Of a stretch of 64,000 nt of DNA, positions 6,763-16,089 are shown piece after piece. This DNA is from Bog-473 sp963836605 (GTDB lineage: Bacteria > Actinomycetota > Acidimicrobiia > Acidimicrobiales > RAAP-2): positions 1,146,646 through 1,210,645 of the forward strand of contig CAWIKB010000009.1 in NCBI GenBank assembly GCA_963836605.1, written 5' to 3'. Position numbers and translations under genes: made by a program. Each line of letters opens with the position of its first letter. Positions within the stretch are counted from its first letter, which is position 1. The notes beneath the pieces are model-generated. The model did no database searches, was not told the origin of the DNA, and saw only the letters and a program-made list of their open reading frames with translations.

Positions 6763-8616
6763 AGAGGTTACGCAGCCGTCGGCACACGAGTCAGTCGCGA
6801 CATTCTGACCCTTCGAATCCTGGACTGAGTTCCCCGCGATGACCACTGTCCGGGCGTAGGTGACTTCAATGCCGTCCGTGGGTTGATGTGGTATCTGCAG
6901 TGAGCTCCCCCGAGAGAGCTGCCCCGCTCCTTGTACCGTGTTGTCGAGAATCTGGACATCGCTTGATCGCCACGGCGAGTGCGTGGCCGGGTCATAGTCA
7001 CCCGCGAGGTTCTGCGATCCCGTCAGCAGTATCCCATCCGCGAAGGTGTTCGTGATCTGATTGGCCACCATCTGTGAATCGGTGATGGACCTCAAGATCA
7101 CACCGCGCCCGAGGGCCCGGCCGTTGACATTCGACGGCCACCCCGAGATGGTGTTGTTCGACACCTCGAGATGATTTGGTAATGAACTACGGTTCGGAGG
7201 CCCGTTATTCGCACCGGGCGTCCCTGGAGTCCCGGAGAGATCCATCGCGTCGTCACCCACGTCGGCAATGGTGTTGTGGCTGATCAGCAGATTGGTCAGG
7301 TTCGTGGAATTCCACCAGCTGGCATTGATCCCGTCCCGGCCGGAGTTGTGGATGTCGTTGCCTGCGATGGTCCCATCGTTACCTCCCCGAATGCCGAGCG
7401 AGATCCCGGGCACGTCAGAAATGTCGAGATTCGTTATCTGGTAATGATCCACCTTCTTCAGACTCAGGCCCGCCGTCAACCCGTTCGGATGCACGCTGTT
7501 CGGACCGGATGGAAAACCCGAGCCGGCGCCCTGGATGGCGAAGTTCTCGAGGGCGATGTTCGAGGTCGTCTTGTGTTGCCAGGGCAGGCCGACGTAGTAC
7601 TTCCCGCCGCTGCCGCCTCCCCGGGTGGTGGTCCACGAGAACAGGAGCTTCGAGTTCGGTCCGGACCCGCGCACCGTCGTCCCACTCAAAAGGTTGAGCG
7701 AATGGGTGCAGCGAAAGGTCTTGCCGCTCGGCAGGTCGAGTACGCCGCCGCCTGATGCTGCGTCGAGCGCGTTCTGGACGGCGCGGGTGTCGTCATGCCT
7801 GCCGTTGCCCACGGCACCGAAGTCCTCGGGCGTCACCGACTTCAGGTGACGGTGCGGAACAAGGGTCGGAGCGGGCGTCAGGATGGGAGTCGGAGTCCCT
7901 CCCTGTGTCTGGCCCTGGGTGCCCGAACCGCCCAGGCTGCCCAAGCTCCCGGAGATGCCCGAGCCGGCCGGCGCGGGGAGTTGCACACCCGAGGCCAAGG
8001 CCTGTGCTGAGCTCAGCCCGGCGGACAAGTCCGAGAGGTTCTGGAGGAGTTGCTGGGCGAGACTCTGGGCCTCAGTCTGGCCACCGTTCAGGTTGGCCAG
8101 GGCTTGCTGGATCCCCTGGAGTAGGGCCTGTGCTTGGCCTTGGGCCTGGCCTCCAGGGAGGTCCGTCAGGGTTTGCTGGACCAACTGCGTCAGCGACTCG
8201 GTTGGGATCGGACCCCCGGTCAACTGGCCGAGGGACCCCTGGACCTGTTGGGTCAAGGTCTGGACCCGGGACTGACCGCCGGACAGATCGCCTTGGACTT
8301 GTTGGACTCCCTGCGTCAATTGTTGGACCTGCACCTCCGGGGTCGGATTGGTCGCCTGGCCGAACTGAATCTGCTGGGTCAACGACTGCACGCGGGCTTG
8401 GTCGCCCGACAGCACCGACTGGTCCGTCTGCAGCTGCTGGGTCAGCGCCTGCGCCTGTTCCTGGTCGCTGATGAGGGACGCCATGAGTTGCTGGACGGAT
8501 GGCGGCGTGCCCGCGTGGGCGGGCGAGGTCCACAGCGGGAGGGGCGAGGCCATCAGCGCCGCGGCGCCCAGGGCCATGGCCATCGCGAGGAGGGATTGTC
8601 TCCCACGTCTCCTCAT
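6742..8616 (-). CDS. Secreted Gln-rich coiled-coil plus right-handed beta-helix protein
   Basis: About 624 residues. The ATG at 8616 is chosen because a signal peptide follows (MRRRGRQSLL, hydrophobic stretch, cleavage near AHAG) and GGAGG precedes it; the open frame continues upstream but looks non-coding. Mature residues 35-260 are Gln/Leu-rich, with an imperfect repeat of about 35 residues marked by 'LTQQ' and 'L(S/N/P)GGQ', probably a coiled coil. After a Gly/Pro linker, residues 335-620 match the pectate-lyase-3/GH28-like beta-helix ('EDFGAVGNGRHDDTRAVQ', then many 'N.I' rungs such as 'NDIHNSGRDGINASWW'). Such folds bind or cleave polysaccharides. A paralogue of the helix lies at 19770-21030 inside the exopolysaccharide cluster. 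Catalytic residues cannot be named. Confidence 0.75.
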   Translation of the reverse strand: MRRRGRQSLLAMAMALGAAALMASPLPLWTSPAHAGTPPSVQQLMASLISDQEQAQALTQQLQTDQSVLSGDQARVQSLTQQIQFGQATNPTPEVQVQQLTQGVQQVQGDLSGGQSRVQTLTQQVQGSLGQLTGGPIPTESLTQLVQQTLTDLPGGQAQGQAQALLQGIQQALANLNGGQTEAQSLAQQLLQNLSDLSAGLSSAQALASGVQLPAPAGSGISGSLGSLGGSGTQGQTQGGTPTPILTPAPTLVPHRHLKSVTPEDFGAVGNGRHDDTRAVQNALDAASGGGVLDLPSGKTFRCTHSLNLLSGTTVRGSGPNSKLLFSWTTTRGGGSGGKYYVGLPWQHKTTSNIALENFAIQGAGSGFPSGPNSVHPNGLTAGLSLKKVDHYQITNLDISDVPGISLGIRGGNDGTIAGNDIHNSGRDGINASWWNSTNLTNLLISHNTIADVGDDAMDLSGTPGTPGANNGPPNRSSLPNHLEVSNNTISGWPSNVNGRALGRGVILRSITDSQMVANQITNTFADGILLTGSQNLAGDYDPATHSPWRSSDVQILDNTVQGAGQLSRGSSLQIPHQPTDGIEVTYARTVVIAGNSVQDSKGQNVATDSCADGCVTSGNWTSG

Positions 8617-9106
8617 GTCCTCCCGCTCCAGGTCTTCAGATGGTGCCCTTTGACGCGCACCGATGGTGGGCCGGCCAGCGACTCGCCGTTCCTGGCGGGA
8701 GGCGCGGCCGAACCACGAATCTGACACCTGTTTCCAACCCCGCCGTGCGCCCCTCGATGGAAGGCTCCATCGCGCTTCGCTGTATTCGGAACATGCATGA
8801 GGCGAGGAACTTGCGGTCGGAGATCCTACGTTCGAGATGACCAGATCATCGGCAACCCCTACCTGATCCGCCGGACTAGGTACGCGAAGGGCGCCACCAG
8901 TGTCAGGGCGCAAACCTCCTGATTGACGGATCAGCCCAAATCCAACGCCCGTTGAGGGGGGCGTCCTCGGCCGCCCTGCCGGAGCGGAAGACCCCCTGGT
9001 CAGCGGGCCGACCGGCGAAGATCCTCACCCAGTGCACGGGCCGATCGGCCGCCGTACACTCGACATGAGCCCAGAAAGTATCATGCCACACGGACGGAGG
9101 GACCAG

Positions 9107-11197
9107 GTGTCAGACGACCCGACCGCAATCCGAAACGTTGCTCTCGTCGGCCATCACGGTTCCGGGAAGACGACGTTGGCCGAGGCCCTCCTGGCCGCCA
9201 CCGGTGCCATCTCCCGCCGGGGTTCCGTCGAAAAGGGCACCACCACGTGTGACTTCGAGCCCGAGGAGATCGCACGCCAGCTGTCCATCTCCACCGCTCT
9301 GGCCCCGTTCTCCGTGAACGGCGTCAAGGTGAACCTCTTGGACACCCCGGGCTACGCCGACTTCGCCGCTGAGATGCAGGCCGGTCTGGTCGCGGCGGAC
9401 CTCGCCGTCGTCGTGGTGAGTGCGGTCGACGGGGTTCAGGCGCAGACCCACGAGGCGTGGCGCGCCGCCGCCAGGATGGACCTGCCCCGGGTCGTGATCA
9501 TCAACAAGCTCGATCGAGAGCGGGCCGACTTCGACCGGGTCCTGGCCGAGATTCGCCAGGCTTTCGGCGCCGGCGTCGCGCCGGTCGAGCTGCCGATCGG
9601 TGCCGAGGCCGATTTCCACGGGGTCATCGACCTCCTGGGCGACACGGCCACGCACTACGACACCGCGCCGACGCGGACAGCCGTTGACGGGAGCGTCCCA
9701 CCGGCCGGGCACGAGGGGCCGATACCGCCCGAGCTGGTGGACGAGGAGCACGAAGTCCACGAGCAGCTGGTCGAGGGGATCGTGGTGGGCGACGACAACC
9801 TCATGGAGCGTTACCTCGACGGCGAATCCATCAACTATTCCGAGTTGGAGAAGAGCCTGGCCGGCGGGGTGGCCTCAGGCACTGTCTTCCCGGTCCTGTG
9901 CTGCTCTGGACTGACGGGCGTGGGCGTCGACCGACTGGCCCGCCTGATTGAGGAACTGTGCCCCGCCCCGGACTCGACCCCACCGGTCATCGCCCAGGCG
10001 GGCACGACCACCACCGAGATCGCCTGCGACGCCTCCGGCCCGACGCTGCTGGCGGTGACCAAGACCTTCACCGACAGCCACACCGGCAAGATGTCCCTCT
10101 GCAAGGTCCTCTCCGGGACGCTCACCCCGGATACCGTGCTGATCAATTCACGATCACGGGAGGAGGAGCGCCTGCACGCATTGGGCACGCTCTCGGGCCA
10201 CAGCACCACGCCGACGACGTCGGTGGCGGCGGGCGACTTCGTGGCCATCCCCCGCCTGAACGGGACGCGGACCGGCGATACCCTCGCCCCCAAGGGCCAA
10301 CCGGTCTCGGTGCTCTTCCCCCCCATCCCCGAACCCGCCCTGTCAGTGGCCGTGAAGCCGGCGACGAGGGCCGACGACGACAAGCTCATGTCCGCGCTGC
10401 AACGCCTCTGCGACGAGGATCTGTCCCTGACCGTCACCCGCGACGACGAGACCCACCAGACCGTGTTGGGGGTGAACGGAGAGGTGCACCTCGCCGTGAC
10501 CGTGGAGCGTCTGGCCCGCAAGTCCAATGTCCGCGTCGAACGGGAAGATCTCCGTATCCCCTACCGGGAGACCATCACGACCTCCGCCCAGGCCGAAGGC
10601 AAGCACAAGAAGCAATCCGGAGGTCACGGACAATTCGGCATCTGCCACTTGAAGCTCGAACCACTCCCCCGCGGTGAGGGATTCGCCTTCCACGACGCCG
10701 TGGTCGGCGGTGCCATTCCCCGCCAGTACATTCCGGCGGTCGAGAAGGGCGTCATCGAGACCATGGAGGCCGGCGGCACGTTCGGCTATCCGATCGTCGA
10801 CATCGCCATCACGGTCGACGATGGCAAGGCCCATTCGGTCGATTCCAACGAACTGAGCTTCAAGATGGCGGCCGCCGCGGCCCTCCGCCAGGCCATCAGC
10901 GAGGCGGGCCCCATTCTGCTCGAACCAATCTCCAGAATCGACGTCACCATCCCCGCGGACAGCCAGGGCGACGTGCTCGGCGACCTGCACGCCCGCCGGG
11001 CTCGCATCGTGGGCACCGACCAGGCCGACGACACACTCCAGACGATCACCGCCTACGCCCCGACGGCCGAGCTGACCCGCTACGCCGTCGACCTGCGGGC
11101 GCTCACCGGCGGGCGCGGCTCCTTCACCGCGGCCTACGATCACTACGACGCCGTGCCCGATCATCTCGCCGCATCGATAGCCTCGCCCGACAACTGA
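9107..11197 (+). CDS. fusA2: Elongation factor G-like GTPase (EF-G paralogue)
   Basis: A 696-residue protein if translation starts at GTG 9107, which has GGAGG six bases upstream and gives the usual N-terminus; ATGs at 9032 and 9071 lack an RBS. P-loop GHHGSGKT (15-22) replaces the AHIDAGKT of true EF-G. G3 is 'DTPGYADF' and G4 'NKLDRERADF'. EF-G domains II-V follow, with 'GQFGICHLKLEPL' and the C-terminal 'HARRARIVG'. This is the EF-G-like class represented by Rv0120c; the exact role is unsettled (translation stress or recycling have been suggested for related proteins). The gene is monocistronic and sits inside the 26 kb block that separates HIT from pgsA. Confidence 0.85.
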   Translation: MSDDPTAIRNVALVGHHGSGKTTLAEALLAATGAISRRGSVEKGTTTCDFEPEEIARQLSISTALAPFSVNGVKVNLLDTPGYADFAAEMQAGLVAADLAVVVVSAVDGVQAQTHEAWRAAARMDLPRVVIINKLDRERADFDRVLAEIRQAFGAGVAPVELPIGAEADFHGVIDLLGDTATHYDTAPTRTAVDGSVPPAGHEGPIPPELVDEEHEVHEQLVEGIVVGDDNLMERYLDGESINYSELEKSLAGGVASGTVFPVLCCSGLTGVGVDRLARLIEELCPAPDSTPPVIAQAGTTTTEIACDASGPTLLAVTKTFTDSHTGKMSLCKVLSGTLTPDTVLINSRSREEERLHALGTLSGHSTTPTTSVAAGDFVAIPRLNGTRTGDTLAPKGQPVSVLFPPIPEPALSVAVKPATRADDDKLMSALQRLCDEDLSLTVTRDDETHQTVLGVNGEVHLAVTVERLARKSNVRVEREDLRIPYRETITTSAQAEGKHKKQSGGHGQFGICHLKLEPLPRGEGFAFHDAVVGGAIPRQYIPAVEKGVIETMEAGGTFGYPIVDIAITVDDGKAHSVDSNELSFKMAAAAALRQAISEAGPILLEPISRIDVTIPADSQGDVLGDLHARRARIVGTDQADDTLQTITAYAPTAELTRYAVDLRALTGGRGSFTAAYDHYDAVPDHLAASIASPDN

Positions 11198-11258
11198 TCT
11201 CTTTCCGGATTGAAATGGCGCGCCTAGTCCTCCGGCTCTGCACGCATTTCTTCGAAGG

Positions 11259-11920
11259 CTACGTGTAGGTGAACTTGTCGCCGGGGACGTTGGTGCTCGC
11301 TACGCCCGACGCCAGCACGGTGACGCTGCGGGTACCCTGGGCTTCGGCCGGAGAAACCGCTGTGACCTCGGTGCCTGAGACCACCATGGAACTCGTGGCC
11401 GCAACGAAACCGACCTTCACCTTGGTTGTCCCAATCAGATTAGTGCCGGTGATGTTCACCGTGGTGCCACCGGCCGTGGGTCCCGAGGTCGGCGAGACCG
11501 AGGTGACGGAGGGCTGGCCGGTCAACTGCAGGAGATGAGACCGGAGATTTGTTCGGGGGACACCGGGTTACCGGCGTCGTCGACGAGGGCATAAGGTGCT
11601 CCCACCCTCACCGAAGGCGCTGCAGGAGGTCGTACCAGGATTTGGTGAGAGCTCCCACCAGCCCCAGGCCTGATCCCGTGACTCCACGGCGTGGAAATCG
11701 GGATGTGTGGCTCCGCCGATGGGATGTGTGCCCACACACCTCGAGTCTCGGCCCCAACGCTCAGCGTTTCCGGAAGGTGATCTGAAACCGGGCCTGGACC
11801 CGAACACCCAACGGCGTGGCGTTCGCGCGATCCATCACCATCCATCCCGAGCTGTTTCGACACCCTGCCAAATCCGCTCGACCCCAAACGCCAATCTGAT
11901 CGCCGATGTCGGAAATTCAT
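11259..11920 (-). pseudogene. IPT/TIG-domain protein remnant, frameshifted
   Basis: The last 85 residues form a clear IPT/TIG immunoglobulin-like domain ('SVTSVSPTSGPTAGGTTV', 'VTVLASGV'). The 5' part lies in another frame ending 'PEQISGLIS'; one extra base near 11525 would fuse the two. Further upstream, pieces such as 'GVRVQARFQITFRK' suggest more frameshifts and a missing N-terminus. IPT/TIG domains are common in secreted or cell-surface proteins. No signal peptide or start was found, so this is either the tail of a decayed surface protein or a frame-broken intact one. Confidence 0.45.
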
Positions 11921-12045
11921 CAGAACACCCTGCTATATGATCCATCGGGCCGTGAACAAATGGCTCGGCTCGCGCCCGAAGCGAGTACATAGCTGCACCA
12001 CTGAAAGATGAAAGGTACGATGCCGGAACACCGCCGGTTCCAACA

Positions 12046-12636
12046 GTGAGGGAAAAGCTTGGTCGACTCTGGGCATCGACGGCGTTCCGCGTTGCGCTCA
12101 GTGTGGTCGGAGTTGTCATCGTTGCCGGCCTGGTTCTCGCCAGTACGCACTCTTCCTCCCCGCAGTCGCCAGCGACCACCACCAGCACGACGAGTCAGTC
12201 GGTACAGGTGCCGCAACTCGTCGGCCTCCCATCAGCCGCCGCGCAGACGCTGCTGCAAAGCGCCAACTTGAAGGCCAGCGTCACCACCGTCCCGGGATCC
12301 GGGATAGCCGGGGTGATTCTGACGCAGACACCTTCTGCGGGATCCACCGTCGCTCCTGGGTCGGAGGTCACATTGACTGCGTCCGCAGGGTCCTCTCTTC
12401 CCGCCATTCCCGATGTCGCCGGGCAAACAGTCGCTCAAGCCCGGGCCACTCTCAACGCGCAAGGCTTCGTGGCGAAGGGTTCGGTCCATGAGCATGCAAG
12501 TTTGCCGGCTGGCGATGTGATCAGTACAAATCCCCCGGCTGGTACTCAGGTACCAGCTAATGCGGCGGTGCAATTGGTCGTGTCGCAGGGCCCCATAAGG
12601 GTGAGGCCTACACCAACGACGAGAGTTCGAGGGTGA
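12046..12636 (+). CDS. Membrane-anchored protein with two PASTA domains
   Basis: A 196-residue protein starting at GTG 12046. Residues 1-12 are cytoplasmic and basic, 15-33 form one transmembrane helix, 34-52 are a Ser/Thr/Pro linker, and two PASTA domains follow (about 53-119, 'VPQLVGLPSAAAQTLL'; about 120-186, 'IPDVAGQTVAQARATL'). PASTA repeats bind peptidoglycan stem peptides and usually sit on PknB-type kinases or penicillin-binding proteins. Here there is no kinase or transpeptidase domain, so it may be a stand-alone wall sensor or adaptor. It lies next to the exopolysaccharide cluster on the opposite strand to the following epimerase. Confidence 0.8.
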   Translation: MREKLGRLWASTAFRVALSVVGVVIVAGLVLASTHSSSPQSPATTTSTTSQSVQVPQLVGLPSAAAQTLLQSANLKASVTTVPGSGIAGVILTQTPSAGSTVAPGSEVTLTASAGSSLPAIPDVAGQTVAQARATLNAQGFVAKGSVHEHASLPAGDVISTNPPAGTQVPANAAVQLVVSQGPIRVRPTPTTRVRG

Positions 12637-12731
12637 AACCCACGCCGGTCCTCTTGCCATTGGGAAGAGGGGACTCGAAGGGCGCTCCGGATCAACTCGA
12701 GACTCCTCTGTCGTCCAGTCGGGGACCGGCA

Positions 12732-13730
12732 TTATTGAAATCCCCTTCGGCCACACGCCTCAAACCACTCTTCAATTCCCGACCGGAGATCGGTCTCCCA
12801 GGTAAATCCGGCATCCGTCAGGGAGCGCGGCACCACATTGGTCGATGTCCATAGCTTCGAAATGCGCTCCACCTGCTGTTGCGAACCGGGAATCCGTAAA
12901 CGGGCAAAACCCTTCAGCGGAACTTCCAGCATCGATTTGGGTAGTTTTCGGGGAAGGGCGTAGCCGGCCACGTCGTGGAAGGCAGTACAGACATCGCGAG
13001 TGGTGTAGGTGCGTGGATAGCAAGCGTTGAATATTTCCGACTGGGTGGGGCGGGCAGCGCAAAAGCACAGGGCGCGGACCAGATCCCGGATGTAACAGCA
13101 AGCCTTCAGCGTGTCATCGCGCCCTGGGTACATGAATCGTTTCTGCTCCAGGGCATGGGCCAAACGAGTGAAATTGCCGCGCTCGCCGGAACCGAAAATG
13201 ACCGCCGGGCGTATCACCTTCAGCCTTCGCGTTGAGACCTTCCGTCGCCATTCCTGATGGATCTGTTCCGCCATCGACTTTGAGATCCCATACGAAGACA
13301 CCGGAGCGAGCGGAGTTGTCTCATACTTGGCATCTTCTCCGGGTCCGTACACAGATATGGAACTCGTAAAGCAAATGCTCTCCGCGCCGATCGCATCGGC
13401 CCATTTGGTGACGTTGAGCGCACCGGCAACGTTGGTTTCGAAGTACTCGCGGTCGGGATGGCCCGGCGTTCGGTGCACGGCTGCGAGGTTGAAGATGACT
13501 TCCGGCGCCTTCCCGAGATCCTTGGGTGCTGGCCCGCGGACGTCCCAAAGATGGTGCTTCACATCTAGGTCATCGTGACGGGGCACTAGGTCGGCGGACA
13601 CCACATCGCAGCCTCGCTCAAGGAGGTGCCGCGTCAGGTGCGAGCCGATGAACCCCGATCCGCCGACCACTACCGCGCTCGTCGGGAATTCTTCACTCAC
13701 CGTGTTGGCCCATCGCTGGCACAGATGCAC
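12732..13730 (-). CDS. NAD-dependent sugar epimerase/dehydratase (extended SDR)
   Basis: A 332-residue Rossmann enzyme. It has the NAD-binding GGSGFIGSH (about 23-31), 'NLAAVHRTPGH', the Ser in 'FTSSISVYG', and the catalytic YGISK (Y-x3-K). This family (GalE/RmlB-like) changes the sugar part of a nucleotide sugar, consistent with its place at the edge of an exopolysaccharide cluster. The precise sugar cannot be read from sequence. The first 10-14 residues may not be translated; a GTG at 13700 would give a more typical N-terminus. It is transcribed away from the rest of the cluster. Confidence 0.82.
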   Translation of the reverse strand: MHLCQRWANTVSEEFPTSAVVVGGSGFIGSHLTRHLLERGCDVVSADLVPRHDDLDVKHHLWDVRGPAPKDLGKAPEVIFNLAAVHRTPGHPDREYFETNVAGALNVTKWADAIGAESICFTSSISVYGPGEDAKYETTPLAPVSSYGISKSMAEQIHQEWRRKVSTRRLKVIRPAVIFGSGERGNFTRLAHALEQKRFMYPGRDDTLKACCYIRDLVRALCFCAARPTQSEIFNACYPRTYTTRDVCTAFHDVAGYALPRKLPKSMLEVPLKGFARLRIPGSQQQVERISKLWTSTNVVPRSLTDAGFTWETDLRSGIEEWFEACGRRGFQ

Positions 13731-14108
13731 GATGCCACCGGATCGATGAGTTCGATCGGCAATGTGATTGGCCGCCTCGTGTCGCGCTCATCATCACGTT
13801 GATCATGTCGGGTACCTGGGCGGGGAAGCCATTCGTCGAAGACAAGCCGTAACCAATCCTGGGCGGGAAGCGGCATGGATGCTAACCCCTATTCCGACAC
13901 CGAAGATCAATCAGCCGGGGTGACTCGTCGATGTGGATGCGCGACCTGGCCGGCCAGCCTGTCCGACAGACGGGAAGCGCACTATGAGCCAGATCTTGCA
14001 ACTGTTCTATGCTCCACCTTGCGGGACATCGGCCTGGCTCTCCCTCGGGAGAGTCAACTGTCCAGTGGGCCAGCGGTCTGCGACCGGCTTACGTTCTTGA
14101 GAGGTGGA
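13731..14108. other. Intergenic region before the methyltransferase
   Basis: A divergent gap that should hold promoters for the epimerase (minus) and the exopolysaccharide genes (plus). The methyltransferase frame is open from an ATG at 13875, but that stretch lacks conserved features and an RBS, so I treat it as probably untranslated. Confidence 0.4.
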
Positions 14109-14771
14109 ATGCCAAAGCTAAACATCGGAGCCGGTCACTCATACATCCCCGGCTTTACCAACATCGATATCTCGCCGTCAGCCGAAGTGATGCTTGACCT
14201 GAGCACGGATAGCTTGCCTTTTGATGACGATTCGGTTGACCTGATATTTAGCTATCACACGCTTGAACACATTCCGGATTACTTAAGAGCACTCGGAGAA
14301 ATCCACCGCGTACTCAAGCACGGTGCTCCACTCCTAGTCGGAGTCCCATACGTCTCTCTCACCTACTTTCATCAAGTAAACCCGTACCACCTCCACGACT
14401 TCAATGAGTCGAGCTTTGATTTCTTCGACCCGCACAAGCTCCGCGGTTCGGCAGCAGAAGACGCCACCGAAACCCACTCAATCCTGTTTCAGAAGGCGTT
14501 TCACCGCTACCACTACATGGGCATCTTTCAGCTCTTCCCCCCTCCCCTTCGAGGGTGGTGTCGCCGTCACCTTTTGAACACCGTTCGAAAGATCGATTTT
14601 GGCTTGATCGCCCTCAAGGACGAGCAGTCGGTGGTGCAATTCGACGGACGCTCGCTCAAGACCGAATTCGACAGATTGCTTGCGGCGCGCGTGCAGTACG
14701 AGCCTCGAGTTGAAGAAACGCCGATGCGGCAATTGGCGAAACGAGGATATCGGCGGATGGCGGGAAAATGA
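14109..14771 (+). CDS. SAM-dependent methyltransferase (type 11)
   Basis: About 220 residues from ATG 14109, which is preceded by GAGGTG and begins directly with the SAM motif 'KLNIGAGHSYIPGFTNID'. The acidic strand-2 end (NIDIS), 'LPFDDDSVDLIFSYHTLEH' and 'ALGEIHRVLKHGAPL' are the usual motifs of small-molecule methyltransferases. An in-frame ATG at 13875 would add 78 residues of unlikely sequence. Within a polysaccharide cluster it probably O-methylates a sugar or lipid-linked intermediate; the substrate is unknown. Base composition is visibly less GC-rich than the conserved genes to the left, as in its downstream neighbours. Confidence 0.8.
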   Translation: MPKLNIGAGHSYIPGFTNIDISPSAEVMLDLSTDSLPFDDDSVDLIFSYHTLEHIPDYLRALGEIHRVLKHGAPLLVGVPYVSLTYFHQVNPYHLHDFNESSFDFFDPHKLRGSAAEDATETHSILFQKAFHRYHYMGIFQLFPPPLRGWCRRHLLNTVRKIDFGLIALKDEQSVVQFDGRSLKTEFDRLLAARVQYEPRVEETPMRQLAKRGYRRMAGK

Positions 14772-15086
14772 GGGGAGCGATGCGTACAGAACTTCGTCCA
14801 ATCGGGAACGCCGAAGCTGGACGGTGGACGGCACGGACTGGGTGTGTCTTGAGCTTCAAGTGGAACTCCGAATTCTGCGCCGCGGAAGCCGCGTAATACC
14901 CTCGATTGCTCGAAGCAACTGGATAGACTCGACCAGGATGACGATGCGCCACGGAGTTCAGGCATCGACGAGCTGCACGTCCGACACGATGCCGACGTGC
15001 ACGATATTGCTCGCCAGGGGCAATCAGGTCGAGGGGCCATTGCAACGTCTTACGGCTAAAGGACCGCGAGCAGAAGAAGAGACTAA
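14772..15086. other. Gap with no supported gene
   Basis: About 315 bases between the methyltransferase and the oxygenase. I see no conserved coding frame, terminator or repeat; weak purine runs near 15065 act as the oxygenase ribosome site. Confidence 0.5.
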
Positions 15087-15893
15087 GTGAGTCGATACCT
15101 TGCTTTGCCCGACGGGGCCGCCTTGTCGCGTGAGTTTCGTGACGCGACCCCCTTTCGTCACGTCGTACTTGAAAATGTTCTGAATTCGAAGGGTACTGAG
15201 GCAACTCTTGACTTTCCGAATCGAACCTGGGCCGGATGGCAACGATACAGCGAGGCATACGCCGCAGAGAAGATGATCTGCCGGGATATTGACCTGTTGC
15301 CCACATCACTCCTGGACTTGATTCGAGAAATGTCGGAACCCGCATTCCTGGCTTGGTTGGAGGAGGTATCCGGGGTCAAGGCGCTGATGCCTGATCCGTA
15401 TCTCGGGGGGGGCGGACTGCATTGCAGCGGTCCGGGCGGAATCTTGACGCGACATACCGATTTTCATGCTTACAAGCGACTCGATGTCTACCGGCGGCTC
15501 AACGTATTGCTCTATTTGAATGACGAATGGGACGAATCATGGGGTGGCTTGCTCGAGCTCTACCGGCACGGGGTGGAAGTTCCTGAGCGACGAGTTGTAC
15601 CCAGAATGGGCACAATGGTCGTCTTTCAAACCGACGACCGATCAGAGCATGGATTCGGCGTGCCAATCACGGACGGCCATTGGCGACGATCAATTGCGCT
15701 GTACTACTACACCGCGGCCGAAGTGGCCGAGTACAGCGGTGGCACGACGACACATTGGAGGGGAGATCCAGCGGGCCGACGCGGCAGCGCAGTTCGACGT
15801 TCCCTGTTTCGCCTGCTGCGGTTCGGAGGGCGGGCCATGTCCAACCTCGCCCATCACGTTGATCCCAACATCGGTCGAATGAGGCCCGAATAG
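15087..15893 (+). CDS. 2-oxoglutarate/Fe(II)-dependent dioxygenase (prolyl-hydroxylase-like)
   Basis: A 268-residue protein from GTG 15087 after a purine-rich AGAAGAAGAG. The iron-binding facial triad is visible: H-x-D in 'RHTDFH', and the distal His in 'SEHGFGV', followed by Arg in 'WRRSIALYYY' that would bind 2-oxoglutarate. The region 'RRLNVLLYLNDEWDESWGG' is typical of the 2OG-FeII_Oxy_3/prolyl-4-hydroxylase group. Members hydroxylate proteins, nucleotides or sugars. Placed between a methyltransferase and Wzy in a polysaccharide cluster, it may hydroxylate a glycan component or a secreted protein; the substrate is not predictable. Confidence 0.85.
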   Translation: MSRYLALPDGAALSREFRDATPFRHVVLENVLNSKGTEATLDFPNRTWAGWQRYSEAYAAEKMICRDIDLLPTSLLDLIREMSEPAFLAWLEEVSGVKALMPDPYLGGGGLHCSGPGGILTRHTDFHAYKRLDVYRRLNVLLYLNDEWDESWGGLLELYRHGVEVPERRVVPRMGTMVVFQTDDRSEHGFGVPITDGHWRRSIALYYYTAAEVAEYSGGTTTHWRGDPAGRRGSAVRRSLFRLLRFGGRAMSNLAHHVDPNIGRMRPE

Positions 15894-16089
15894 CCCAGTG
15901 CAGGCCGCACAAGCGGGCGCAGCCACTCCGACGAGGTCATGCACGCGCCCATCAACCTTCTTGTGGCCAGAACCTGCGACCGGGCAGGTGGGTCTGGGGC
16001 GGCTCGGTGCATCGTCTAGGGAAATCTCGCCTGATCGCCCTAGTGGGCTTGCGCAGCGAAACGTCGCTCGATGCTAACCTCGCGCTCGA

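Noticed and set aside
6790..6830. tRNA T-arm-like string CTTCGAATCC
   Set aside because: Inside the beta-helix coding region with no matching acceptor stem or anticodon arm.
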